Part shown: positions 1-13,400 of the stretch, piece by piece
How the letters are laid out: the number at the start of each line of letters is the position of its first letter
Numbering within the stretch: position 1 is the first letter of the stretch
Source: Escallonia rubra
Taxonomy: Eukaryota; Streptophyta; Magnoliopsida; Escalloniales; Escalloniaceae
DNA: 64,000 nt
Direction: 5' to 3'
Assembly (NCBI GenBank): GCA_033065855.1
Contig: JAVXUO010002581.1
Coordinates: forward strand, 310,001 to 374,000
Translations under genes and position numbers: made by a program
The notes under the pieces: generated by a model
What the model was told of the DNA's origin: nothing
Database searches by the model: none
Seen by the model: the letters and a program-made list of their open reading frames with translations, nothing else

Positions 1-1052
1 AAGTGACATTGTTGTAAACTTGACTTCTTACAATCATTTATCTGTGTACATTTCTACTCTTACTAAAAAGAATTACAAGGGTTGGTTCAAGTGACATTTG
101 TTGGTAAACTTGACTTCGCTTCGGCCCCGACATAGGTGCGGGAATTCAGATGTATGTGACGGCCTTGTGTACAATTCTACTGGTTGGATTAAAGCTTACG
201 ATAACCAAAGAATTACTTTGTGATGCCCTTTTTGGTTTCCACTGTCACCAAAAGATATGCGGTATCTTTCACCATCTATGTAGCAGACGTAAATGGATCT
301 GTCGGGCATTTAAATATGATGCTTCTTACTTGTAATAATAGTTATAATGCAATGTGCTTGGCTTGTTTTTAGGAAAAAGTAATCATAAACACTTGATGGC
401 ACGACTAAGTATAGTTGGCATCATGGCATGTGACTAATTAATCTTCCAAAACATAATGGTTGTTGCAGAACTTAGGCTGGCAACACCAAAATTTTCTCCA
501 AATCATGGTCCAGGTCTTCCCTTTTTGATTGGAGCCAAATGCGTTATACGGTATGGTTCAGCAATAAGTCAATTGGAGCCAATTGACTTATGCAAGATCC
601 AATCCATATTACCTAATTATGATACTCAGTTTTCTATTAAATTTATATAAGATGAATTAGCCAAACCACGTTTGATCGACAACCAAAGTCTCCACCGAAA
701 GGAACGGGACAGTAGGAAAATAGGGTGACCTAACATTCAAAAACATGCATTTATAACTCAGTAGTGGCATTGGTGCATTTATTTTATTGATAACAAATTT
801 GTTCCCGGTTGCGTTTGTGAATATTTTGTTTTAATCGACAAGATATTCCATGCCAAATACTGGGGTTTGTTAAGTGCCAAAAAATATTTTGCGTTCAATC
901 ACAAGCAGACAAAAGAGAAGAATGAGGTCATCGTGAGGATAGACAATCATAAAGAAAAGGCTATTCTAGCGACATAGCACTTTTAGTAATATTTTTTTAT
1001 TACTAAAGATGTTACAGCAGAAATCATGTACAGCAGCTTACTTACGAAAAAG
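1..1052. other. Gene-free left edge
   Basis: No gene is supported here. Short open frames (for example 150-335 and 456-650) match no family I recognise and show no splice context. A short diverged direct repeat lies at about 1-31 and 89-120 (both contain AACTTGACTTC). Confidence 0.5.
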
Positions 1053-1060
1053 GGATGATG

Positions 1061-1704
1061 CAGGGGCGGAGCCCAAGCATGACCGGGGGGGGGGGCATGG
1101 CCCCCCCCCCCCCACACACACATACACACACACCCACCCACCCCAAAGTTTGAGATTTTTTTTAATTGTTTTAAATAATAGATAGTTATGTTTAAAATAT
1201 TTACTAAAATGCCACCATTTTAATTATTCAATTTATTAGTTTTCATTTTGTAATGTTTTTTACTTTTTGTGCCACCAGCCGTGGTAGTCTTTATCTTTCT
1301 CGCTCTCTTGTCCATCTTCATTCTTTCAAATTCTAAATCTCCAGATTTTAAAGTAAACACTAATATATCAAGGTTAGTTCTTTTTTTTTTCTTTTTTAAT
1401 TTAAATTCTTATATTATGTTAACTTATACGTAACTATTGTCATCATACAATTGATATCGCACTAATAATACATATATACAATAAGAGTAAAGTTTTGTTC
1501 ATGCAAGATTAATAGTTTGTTGTTGACTAACTTTACAAGTTAAATAAATCATTATAAATAATTAAATCATATGATTATTAGGCAAATAGAGCAATCTATT
1601 TTGCATTTAACGTATTCAATCGTGATGCGAATTCTTTATGTTAGCCGTTAATTTTTTTTATGACATTTTGGTCCCCCCGATTGGACTTCCCGGATCTGCC
1701 CCTG
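1061..1704. mobile_element. Non-autonomous hAT element, 644 bp
   Basis: The ends form an imperfect inverted repeat: CAGGGGCGGAGCC on the left, and CAGGGGCAGATCC as the reverse complement of the right end. The element is flanked by a perfect 8-bp target duplication GGATGATG (1053-1060 and 1705-1712). An 8-bp duplication with CAGGGGC-type ends is the hAT hallmark. The interior is AT-rich, with long G and C runs near the left end (1084-1110), and encodes no transposase. The intact duplication suggests a fairly recent insertion. Confidence 0.85.
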
Positions 1705-1712
1705 GGATGATG

Positions 1713-3133
1713 AGTTTATATCGGTGTCTTGTTTGTTTCCGGAGTGGAAAAGTAAGAAGGATGAGGAAGAGATCCACCATGGCCTCTTTCCTTTCCCTTG
1801 ACTAGTGTTCAAACTTGTCATCAATAAAGTTGGTAAAGGGCTCCACATAATGAGCTTAAAGTAAACCACCAGTACTAGCAGTCGCTATGAAAATGATAAA
1901 ATTACCAGCAACGTTTAAGCTCAATAGCTATCAAGCACAAAACGTAGAGATATTCTTCTGAAGTTGTTGCAGGGAGGACCTCCGCCACATGCCCAAACTT
2001 GTTTCTCTCCACAAACCCTTTGCTTCTTGGATCAAAAGTGTACTGTGTTTACGAAAGCGTGCTTTGGTTAGAATGTCCATTTCAGTTTAACTTTTGGAAT
2101 TTGGATACACGTGTATCAGTCATGATTGATTGATCCCATTAGCAAGTACGAGCACCACTCCAACTTTGACACATACACATCAAGTACGAACACCACTCCA
2201 AACTTTGACACATTTAATTGGTCGCACTGTAACTTTTGGTACTATGTATATAAACAGTTGGGGGAATCGGAGTTTACAAGTATGCCCTCATGATGCTAGG
2301 TTTGTGAATTCGGGAGTTATTTTGTTATTTGGTTTCAAACAGAACTTAATATCTTCGTTTTTTTCCTTTTTCCTCAGATGTGACGTCGCTTATGCCGCCG
2401 CCAAATACAGCCTCCTCCCCACCCCCAGCACGGCGACACATCTTCATCACTGTGGAACAGTCCTAACTATGAACTCTACAAGATAACCAAGCCGCGATAA
2501 GGCTAAAATATTATCACATATCAGGTGAGACATGTGACAACTATGAACTCTACAAGGTAACCAAGCCGCGATACTGAAACCAATAATGGACCAAAGGGAT
2601 TCAAGGACAATAAAGGGGCCAAGTATTTTGTTCGATTGAAGGCGTCCATGATGGCCGTGATGACAATGGCAGCGACCATGAGAAGTGAAGGGCTAGGAAG
2701 AAAGATGGCCCAAAAACGATGAGAAGTGAATAGCTAAGGCCCAAGGGGGTCATTGAAGGGTAGGAATGGTAATGCCTTGAAGTGTAGTTAGAAAATTAGG
2801 AAAACAACTATCAGTTTTGCAGGGTTACAGTTTGCAGGTTGACTGTATTGCTGTGGCCAGATCTGCAGAACCTAATTTTGTAGCCTCTACCTGCAAGTAT
2901 GTTGGTTGGGAAAACCAAAAAGGGATGGTCCTTCCAGTTCATGAAGCGTCATAAGAATTACCTGAACATATTTGCAAACTGGAGCATCACAATAACTCAT
3001 ATACCAGCACAATATAAATGAAAAAGAATTGACGGTACATTGTTTCACACCAAAATTGTACAGCATGGCACTTGGCCCAGAGTTGTCTCGATTTTCTGTG
3101 TTCCTCGAACAATCTTAAAAACCAGCAGAGAGA
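1713..3133. other. Gene-free stretch downstream of ILP1
   Basis: This covers the ILP1 3' UTR side and intergenic DNA. Two short direct repeats are visible: a ~38-bp unit CAAGTACGARCACCACTCC at about 2144 and 2181, and ~34 bp around ACCAAGCCGCGAT at about 2467 and 2541. The open frame at 2130-2486 spans the first repeat, matches no family and is not called. Confidence 0.45.
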
Positions 3134-6100
3134 TCATAGAGCTTCCTTGAGATTGAAGGTCCTAGATATTGCCCTAGCATGATCATATTCATTGAGCTCA
3201 ACCAGCATTTTCTTCAATCGACGAGCAAGTCCGCAATCCCCAGTTCCTGTTGCACCTGAAACATGCTTCTTCTCCAGTATCTTTCCAAGTATAAGCAGGT
3301 AATCCACCAGAGGCTGCATCTTTGGGCTGCATATCAAATGTAGTGCAGATCCTTTTTTTAGCAAGTGTAGTTTTGTGCAGGAATGCTGAATAGATATATA
3401 CATATGTACTACATATATGCAACTGGAAGGGGATATAGAATGTATTATCATAATGAGTTGCTGGTATGTCACATATCAGAGCGAAGAGTAATCAAACACA
3501 AAATACTGTTTTTCACAGAGAAAACTCTCTAAATAGGTCTCATATCCCAAAAAGAAAGTCTGACATAGATCTAAATAGTGTTCGCATATAACTTCAGGAT
3601 AGGTGAAGAGCCAATAAGGGCAACTGCGCATGAGGGTGACTCGGGACATTTGAATCAGACCATATATCTTTGTTTATCACTTGGCCTAATAGAATCATTG
3701 CCACAAAGATAAAAGGCAACCAATAGAAAAAATACACAATCTAACTCCATGATTCCAACATGGGACTACCCAGCAGTATTCATCCCATTGCATTCCTAAC
3801 AGAACTCCACACATTCTTGGATCAATAAACTTCCAAGAAATCTCCGATTTACATTACTACTTGGTGCCAATGTGCAATTCCACTTTCGGTGTGGAGGCTC
3901 CAATTTGCAGAAGCCTTCCCCTGTCAAAAATAAAGTCATCCGAGCGCACCTCCAGTAAAAGCTGACCCAATCATTCCTCAGCTTTTCCAGCAATATGAAC
4001 GTACTTGATTAACTACCAGGAGACGCAAGTTGACGAGTTGAACGTCACGCTAGCATAGATACACTACTAACCAGCATGAATGGTATATCAACACAAATAC
4101 CACGACAGCCCACCCAACCGGTGCAATTCAGTTGACATATCCTTGGTCGGGGAAAATCAGTCCACTGTACTGAACGATTCCCCATCATTGGCTATTGGAT
4201 ATACAATCAACTACTAAACACTCTTGACCTCGAGCATCTATCTATACTACTTATAAAAGGAACACCCCTACTGGTGTAACACTACTTTTGGTGTTACATA
4301 ACTAACTACATAAAATGTTTACACTTGACATTCGAAGAAATTTTTTAAAAAATGACACAAGAAAAAAAACTATATATAGTAAATAGCTAACTACAAGGAC
4401 ATGTTTGGTTTTCACAATTTCAAATTCATTATATATTGTAGTTAAAACTAACTCTAAAGGCCAAGCTTGATATTATAATAATATCCTGTTGTTAAGTTCA
4501 TTTTTGCACACGCATCACGTGTGCTACGGATAACTAGTACTACTGATAAAAAGAATACCACTTTTGGCATTACTTAACTACCTACTTAAAATGATGACAC
4601 TTGACATTAAAAGGAATTTTTTGAAAAGTGACGCATAACAAAACCTTTTTTTTGCACACGATGTGTCCCAGTGACTAGTTTATATATAAAAGGAGCAGCC
4701 ACGCTTCCATATATACATGCAGGTATCTGCACCATTCCACCTACTTGAAAGCACAAGTTGAGGCAGGACTTGAGGGATTCCACGAGCTTTTGGTAGCATG
4801 GGCATTGTCATGCCCCCCAAATAGACCTGGCAAAATACTACCCGGACGCGCGGGTCTACCCGTACTCAGTCAAAAAACACGGGTACGGGTATATATATTG
4901 CAAACCCGCCAAAATTAGACTCGTACCCGAATCAACCCGTAAATTTCAGTTAAATTCGGGTCGGGTACGGGTTACCCGGACTACCCGAACATTTTACTAT
5001 ATAAATATATAATGCACTAGGGTTTCGTTTGACAGTCATTCTCATCCATCTCTCTCATCTACCGCTCTCATTCCTCCCCCTCTGAAGTCTCTATGTCCCT
5101 CTCTCAACCTCGCTCGCTCTGTCTCTCTCTCACTCACCACAGTCTTCTCCGGCGACGACACTACTCCACATCGACGGCGCCCCACCGATCCGCCACAGCT
5201 GTTCTATCCCTCTCTCAACCTCGCTCTCTGTCTCTCTCTCACTCACCAGTCTTCTCCGGCGACGACACTACTCCACATCGATTGCGCCCCACCGATCCGC
5301 CACAGCCCACCGCCAGTCTTCCGTGGGAAGTCTCAACTTACTGTTGAAGGTTGAGGCTTTGGTTTCCGATCGACTATGAGCTTTAAGAGTGGTAACTCAA
5401 ACCGGAGCAGTGGAGCTAGGAAAATTATTCTTGTTAACAAGATATTTTTGTAAAAAATTTGGTTAGATTGTATTATTTTTGTTAATTTTTTGTATGAATA
5501 TTACTACTTTAGACTTAGGAATTAATTTTTAGGGATTTGGAAGATATATATGTGTTTGTTGTGATGGATCTGAGAGTTGAGAAGAGAGTGGAGATAATTG
5601 TGACGAAAATGAAATTAGTGAAGTGGTAATTGTAAGAATTTCAATTGGAAAATGATGGCTGTTCTTGTAGTAATAAAAGAAGGGAGAAGAAATATCCAGA
5701 AAAATAATTCAAAAAAATCAGAATTTTAATTATTTACCTGCGGGTAATACCCGAACCGCTTGAGTAGGCTACGGGTTCTAGAAAATACTACCTGGGGAAA
5801 AACGGGTAAAATTTACCCGACCCGTTTTCACCCGGACCCGACTGGGTTTTACCCGTACCCGGCGGGTATACCCGTTTGCCAGGTCTACCCCCACATCACA
5901 AATTCCTATGCTCTAGATCCTTGATCGTATTGGTTCAGTGGCTACAGATGAGGCTTTTTAAGGACACATGTATTGACCTGGCCAGGACCTAGAAGATAGA
6001 GAGCTTCGCAGTCCCATATGACACATCACGAAATCCGAGATGCCCTGCCACAATTTACCGTTGCACTCCTTGTGAATTCCTGACCCTCACGATACACACT

Positions 6101-9100
6101 ACCTCGTAATCTCGCAAGCCTCGACAATCACTGACCCAATATTTAAACTCCAACGACAGGATTGAGATGAAAATTGCCTGCACTTGTGCACTTGCCAGAC
6201 ATGCCAGCAGGCAGTAGTGGGGGAAATAGGTAGGGATAATCTGGCTGGCTTGTTGTAGACATTACACCTTTGTTGCGTTTGCAATGAACGATCCGTCTAT
6301 ACATGAAAACAAGAAACCTAAAGAAAGGACCCCAATTTCATTATCTTTCAATGGAAAGGTCTTCACAATCATAAATGTTTCATCTCTTCCCTCCCGTGAT
6401 AAGGATGGGCGGAAGGATGCTACTTCAATTTCTAAATGTGGTTTACAAAAGGTATACTTTGACCTTCAAACTAACTCACGGCAGCAATCAAATTTCACCC
6501 AGCTCATATATAGAAAGAATGTTTCCTCTTATAACAAGCAACCCATGGGCTGAACAGAGTAACCAAAGCCAATCTGAAAGGTAATGACCATTAATTAGCA
6601 TACACGATGGAAAGAATTACAGCAAGCGTACCTGCGTTCCCTGGTTACACCTGGACCTGACCACACCCCAGATACTGAAGCAATGATCCTTTCAGCTCTT
6701 GTGACTGCATCATGAATGTTTGCTTGAATACTTCTAAGATGAGGGATGATCTTTCCACTTAGGAGCTCATCAAGAGCAAGCTTCTCCAGAACAGGCATCG
6801 AAAGAATCTTATTCCACAAGCAAATGTTCTTCATTAGTCGAACAGACATGCCAAACCTACATGCTGCAACTCGTGCTGCATCTGGCACGGCATTCATTAC
6901 AAGTGTGTTCCATGTAGGGACCTATGAGTTGAAAAAACGAAAGAAAAACGATATCATAGAGGATTTCATAAACAATATGAGAATCTAGGAATGATAAAGT
7001 CAGCCACGGCGAAATATGATGACAAAAACAGTAAGGTTCTATACAATAGGTTTGGCAGTTATACCATCAAATTAGCCACGGCATCAGCTAGACGATCACG
7101 CAGCACAGCTACTAATTCGCCAAGAGCCTTGCTCGAAAGTGGAACATAACTGAACACCAAATGCGTGGCTGAAACGGCAAATTTTGTTTGGCGAGTGCTA
7201 AGGGTATCCCAGCAGTGAGCTATCTCATGATGCAAAATTGGAATGGCAACCTTTTCCACCAGAGCTGGAACAAGGTTAGCATCTGCATCTTCCTGGCTGA
7301 TGGTACTTTCATCTTCCGGAAGACCATATGTGAAAAGCAATGAATGCCTGAAATTATGAAGGTACAAAAACTAAGTAATCAAGTAGAAAAACAAGGAAAC
7401 AAGTCGCCAATATTCTCTTAACAAAAAAACCTTCGCGCAAGCAGACCAAAAGAGATGGGTAGGGGGGTGGGAGGGGCTACTACACATGCAGAGAGGTTAT
7501 CTTCATCATATTTACTTGTTTCATGACAGGTCCATCCCATCTTGAAACCTTGGCCTTGACAGCAATTACTCACCCACTCAACAGTCTCAACAGCAAAGCC
7601 ACAAGGGCACAGGCACGAAACCCTTCCTCGAGGTTCAAGAAATTTGGGCAAAACTTACGTACCACTTCATATTAATAAAATCTGAATCCTCATGAAGTGG
7701 GTCCCACTTTAGAAGCTCCAACCTTACATACGGAGAGAAAATCTCAGGTACACTTAGTGACATATATGCATCATTGTAGCTTGAAAAATAATCTTTCTTC
7801 CATCTTTCAAGCTTTTCTTTAACCATTGACAGTTGAGAATATTCATCAGCTGCATCACTGAAACTTTTTTCAGCAAACTGAAGCAACCGATCGCGGTTGG
7901 ACTTGTAAGCTGTACTCTCACTATCGCTCTCATCAGTGCTTGATTCTCCTTCTATTCTCTGTTGGGTGCCATCAGTTTGCATGGATGACATTCTCCGAGA
8001 ATCTGACCGAGCTTTCCTGCGCTGCCGTGCCTCCGCCCTTCGTGTCATGTCCATCCGTTGCTGCCGGTTCACATCTCTACCAAATTCATCAAGTTCCACC
8101 GGCAGATTTCTTGATTTTCTCGTGGCTGCAAATGCAGCATGAGCTGCACTTTTAGCTGCTTCAACCGAAGTGTTGCTGCCGCTTTTACTATAAACTAGCA
8201 TTGCTGCACTTACAGCGGCTTCTATTTCCAGCATTTCATCATCATTATCAGCAGCTCTTCTGTCTACGATAGCTACTGCACGTTCTTTATTAAGCTTCTG
8301 CATTTGGGACTCAAGTTCCTCGATCAAAAAAGCTTTATCCTGAAAGAAGAAAGCTACAACTTGTTAGCACCTGTTAAGAAGAAAGCCCAATCTACAGAGA
8401 GATGCAAAAGAACCAAAAGAATTAAAAAAAAAAATTCAGAAGAAAGAATATAGAACGGATATCTGGAGACTCAAACTCGGTTTAATTGTGAACCATAGAA
8501 GAAGCCTTAAGATGAAAGAGTACCTCATAACCCACGCCACATTAACCATTATAACCACATAAGACTTGAATCTACCTCGACATTCTAGATAAAACTTTTG
8601 CATTGTCATTTTCTCTGTTTGTTCTTACTTGTTTCTCTTTCTATGTGCTGTCTAGCTAATATATACCTTATCCTTCATGTGTAGACTTAATCCAGTATTC
8701 ATTTTTATTAGTTCTAAGGTTTCTAAATTAAGTTTCATCAGACTGTGACCAACCGATCTAAGTTCGAATCCTCTAGCATAAACTTTGAACAACATCTTCA
8801 GCTCTTGGAAGATAGAGATTTCGAAGGTTAATTACTACAAAGCCTAATTGTTTCTGAGAAAATTACTCTTGAATCCAGAAATCTAAGTTACGACCTGCAG
8901 ACAGCCAAAAAAACAGAATAAGCATGGAAAACCTCGTTTATTTACTATTTCGAATTTTGCATTTAGCTGGAGAAAATTAGTGTTGCATTTGTTGCTTGTT
9001 GACAACACAATTCAGTATTAACGACAGAGAACTTCAAAACTTTAGGTGTTGCACCTTTAATTTACAGCCTTTTATGGTCTGAAAAGCTAATTTGGTGAAG

Positions 9101-10427
9101 AAGTGAGGTCATTCCAGTAAGGCGGTTAGTGCCATGTGTTTCCTCTTTTGAGGTGTATAGTCTCCTGACTTCCTATGAACTATCTGAAACTTCCTACAAA
9201 CTCTGTAAGCAGTCAAGTCCATGTCAAAGAGCTGATTAAGTGGGGAGGATATACATCTCCAGGGAAGGAAGTATAAGTCTAGTAACGAAATTAGGAAATT
9301 AATATTAGAAAGCACCAAAAAGGGGTTTGAACAAGAGATCGATAAGAACGGTATCAACACATTTCTGGACCTTTCTCATCCAAAAAGAGGGATGTTGAGG
9401 GAAGAGATTAGAGTACATAAAAGAGAAGTTATCCCAAAGCCAGTGATGGGGATCAGACCCTAGGGGATAGTACATATTCTTGGAAACATGAAAAAAAGTG
9501 AAAACATAGATTTCCATAGAAAAGGCAGACGCTTTTAGTAGTCACCATGTTATCTGAGTCCATTTGGTATTAGGTTTAGTAGTTACTAAATTTTCTAAGT
9601 CCGTTTATTATTATGACTAGAGTAGTCTTCTTTCCGGTAATCTTCTAGATTCTTCCTAATAGGAGAGGTCTTTACTTTTCGTCTGTATAAGCAAGCACTG
9701 TTAGCAGAATTAGAGGAGAGTCGAGGAAGATAATTTTGTAAAGCAGACTGCTTTTTTCTTGTCAAAGGTGAAACTCAATTGATAATTCTTCCACGTAAGA
9801 CTCCTAGAAGGCCTTATCAAGACTCAGGTCTGTTATCTTTCCTCTTCTCTTTTCTCATTTTGTTGAGGTTATAGAACACCAAACACTGTTCATGGGTACT
9901 GTTCACAGCAGCCTAAAAGAGCCCCAAATTAACCAATAAACCTTAACCTTAGCCTCTTAATTACAAAACATATAAACGAAGCACCATCCTTTATCACATG
10001 ACAGCCTTAAATAACCCTTATTAAGGTCCGTCCTACATCAGCAATTAGAAACTAAATCAATTACCCAACTAATTGATTTATGATGAATCCATGAATGTTA
10101 ATGATGCTACGGACTTTCGTAGTAAAACAACACAAACCCATTCACACCAAGTGCTGTTTGTGCATGGAACTAGTAATATATTCTTCATTGCCTGTGTATG
10201 GTTTCTTTACTCAAAAGGTTTTTTGCTGCTGTTATTGAAAAAGTGTGGGTGGATATTCAGGAATAAGTCCCTCTATTTCTGTTTCGCAGAATTTAGTTAA
10301 GCGGGATGGAATCTTTATAGAAAGAGAGTATTATCTTTTGTTTGCTAGCCCAAACGGTTGTGCTTCTCCCTTACTGTGCTTAGTCTCGGGTAAGAGTCTC
10401 ACTCCCTTGTCCCTTTCCCCCACCAAA

Positions 10428-10458
<31 letters not shown>

Positions 10459-13400
10459 CCATAACAAGAACCGACCAAAAGTACGCAGAGTTACTTACCT
10501 ATCCACATCAAGAAACTCTCCTAGAAATCACAAGCGGAGCATTCTTAGGCCCTTCTGGATTCTAAGTTAACACATTGTCCTCCTGGCTTTTTCTATTTGT
10601 TTTTTCGGCTAATACATAGTATTGGTGCATGTAGTTCTCCTCTATTAAGAAAAAAGAAGTATTCTTCTTTATTTCGGGGGCGTGGGGGTGGGGGGTGCCT
10701 CCTGTTGCATTTACTATAATCTCTTCTCTGGCTCTAAATTTGGTTATTCTTGTGCCCATGGACTGGACCATGTTTAGATTATTCTTTTAGTTCCAAAAGA
10801 AGACAAACTGAAAGAAGCGACTGGCAATCCTTCATAAAGTAGGGAACTGAAAGAAGCAAAACAGGATAAGGCAAAGGCAGTATATCAAATTCAATTTACA
10901 AATCAGATAAACCCATACCTGCAAAAAGTCACACATAACAGAAACAAAGTCACGAAGCTTTTGCATAAAGATGAACTTCTCACCGGCAACAGCTAGAGAA
11001 CTTTCAAGAGCACTGGCATTCAACAGTGAGGCAGACAAATTTTCCTCTGTCCTAGTCAACGATGCCGTGGTTCGGCCATGAGTTTCCTAAAAAGGCAAGA
11101 TAGTGCACAAAGTTAGAAGCCTTTTTAAGGAGAATGACATGTGTCTATACAAAGATCACGACCTTTGTATCTAAGATGCAAACAACTGAGATTAAGTCAA
11201 ACTGGACATCTAAAACAGTTAATGTCGAAATTTCAGGACTTCGATTGTTTTAGGTGGCGACTAATATAGTAACAAAGTTAGAAGCCCTTAGAAAGAAGCT
11301 ACATGTGTATATACACAGATCACCACCTTTGTAACGATGATGCAAATAACTGAGATTAGAGCAAAGCAGACATCTAAAAGGTAAAGTCTCAGAACATTGC
11401 TTCTTTTCAGGTGGCCGACAATAATTAGCAAGCATGGTAAATGCTTCTTTGTTGTAAAAATTATTTAATCAAGGTATAGATGGTCGACTAATGTCTTGTT
11501 TCTATAGATTTCATTTTGCAAGTAATTTTCTCTATCTATTTTAAGAAAACCATCTCAAAACTTAAATCTTCTTGAACCTAAGTTAATTGAAATAAAGAAA
11601 GCAAGGAAAAATGCTAATATAAGCAAGGAAAAGATCTAACAGATGTTTGTTTATTCCCAGAAATTTGGTGGTCAGCCTTGCCAAAACTGGTCATGTTCGC
11701 CTAATGGAAAGATGCTCCTTTCCAGATAATATGCGCCTCAAGCATTGGGCTTGCATGATGGATGATTCAACAAGTAGCTCTAAGAATGGGTATGCAAGAA
11801 GTAGAACACCATTGGTCCAGAATTGAGCCACCCAGCTTTTATTGTTTCCTTTTCCCTTTTTTAGCTACAATAGGTAGTTATTTTGGGAAAACCCGGAACA
11901 GGGTTGCAAACCATGCACCAAAACTAATCCATCACCTATTTATCCAACCGCAACAACTCATCATATTTTTATTCTTTTTCTTAAATTATCAGTCCAAATT
12001 TTTTTTTTTTCTAAAATGACCAAATATGTTTTCTCTATTTTCCTGGAAAAAGCTTGACCAGAATCATAGATGAAAGCGCGGGACCAAATAATTTGTTTGC
12101 TTTTCCTTTCAATTCAAGAAAGAAAAAAGGAAGGGAATGGGCAACATGAACCTAGAGTTCCGAACAGGCAGCCAGCATCATCATTCTTTCCCCCACCCCC
12201 ACCCACAAACCAAGCGCCCTAGCAGGAACGCGTGAAACTAAAACAGAATATCACCAGCTAGGAGGAATCACATGGCTAAGGGGGCCAGACAAGCCGCTGA
12301 AACCTACCTAAGCCAATTAACGGAGCAACATATTGCATCCACCACTGAAAAAATTGAGAGCTAGTGGGAAGGTTTACCACTACAAAGTGAAGAGACAGCT
12401 TTCTCCAGTAGCAGGGCTCATGCCCTGGGCTAGCCAACAGATAAACTTGAGCTCAACAGATAGCTTACCTTCTATAACAGGACCTTCTGGCAATAATGCA
12501 TATAATCACTAATTCATTAACCTATAGGACTTAACTGTTGTTTAGCAACCCACAAAGACAGAACATGTAAAACAAGGCTCTACCATTTAGCTATTCTTTG
12601 TACTTACGTTATAATATACACGTTCCCAATGTCTTTTCCCACCCTTGACAGAGGATAGTGCATAGAGACTTCCAAGGACACAGTTGAGTCTCTTTTTTTA
12701 ATAAAAGTTTATGAGTTAACTCAATGCATTAATACTTCCAATAACTAATAATTTTTCAATCTCCTAATTGTTAATCATAAGGGAGTCGACTGTAGCTGTC
12801 TAACCCTAACTTTAACTCCCTTTAGATCACCCCGCATTCCCCTATCCTCTCCAGCTCGCTCTCATATTTTCATCTCTGATACCTTAAACTCAAATTAATG
12901 CCGGCAGCAGCGACACAACGACAATTTCAAGTCTCCATTATCTTCTAATTCTCAACTTCCATCTTCCTTCAACCATCGCCGTAATCCCATCACTGCAATC
13001 CATATACCCAAAAGGTACTTTTCTAGATCCCATTGCTGCAATCCATATGTCTGATTCTTCTCCACTCTCTTCAACACCTCTGTTAACAGCTAATTTTTCA
13101 AAATCAATCAAACTTAAATTCTTCAAAACTTCTGTTCAAACTGTAAAATCCAAAAATAACCATATAACCTGGTTTTTGCTTATAAGAAATTGCAATCGTA
13201 ATATTTTGCTTCGATTTTTGCTAACTTATTCAGTTCAGTTTGCAGAGTACTTACTCGGGTCGGTTTAACCCGAATAATCACTGTTACTTCTACCTATAAA
13301 AAAAGGCTGCTTTTTTTAAATGACATTACGGTCTTCTGATGCATCGCGCTGAAATCCCTAATTTTCACATGTTTCTTATGGCTCCCATACACAACATACT

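Larger units (their letters stand above)
3327..6631 (-). other. ILP1 intron 5 (3.3 kb), transposon-loaded
   Basis: The donor on the minus strand is GTACGC after AACGCAG and the acceptor is TATGCAG. Across this intron the protein reads VTRERS|PKMQPLVDY, matching the ILP1 family. It contains the two Helitrons (4241-4678) and the hAT element at 4822-5887. Nothing else coding was recognised. Confidence 0.8.

Noticed and set aside
7418-7651. Minus-strand frame with a Cys-rich look within ILP1
   Set aside because: It lies in intron 3; homology and phase join exon 3 directly to exon 4.
8750-8780. tRNA B-box-like AGTTCGAATCC
   Set aside because: No matching A box, acceptor stem or cloverleaf could be built around it.
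9540-9870. Possible solo LTR in ILP1 intron 2
   Set aside because: The style is suggestive, but TG...CA ends and a 5-bp duplication could not be located.
10320-10460. SINE-like stretch ending in A-rich/(TA)n sequence
   Set aside because: The internal promoter boxes are not convincing and no target duplication was found.
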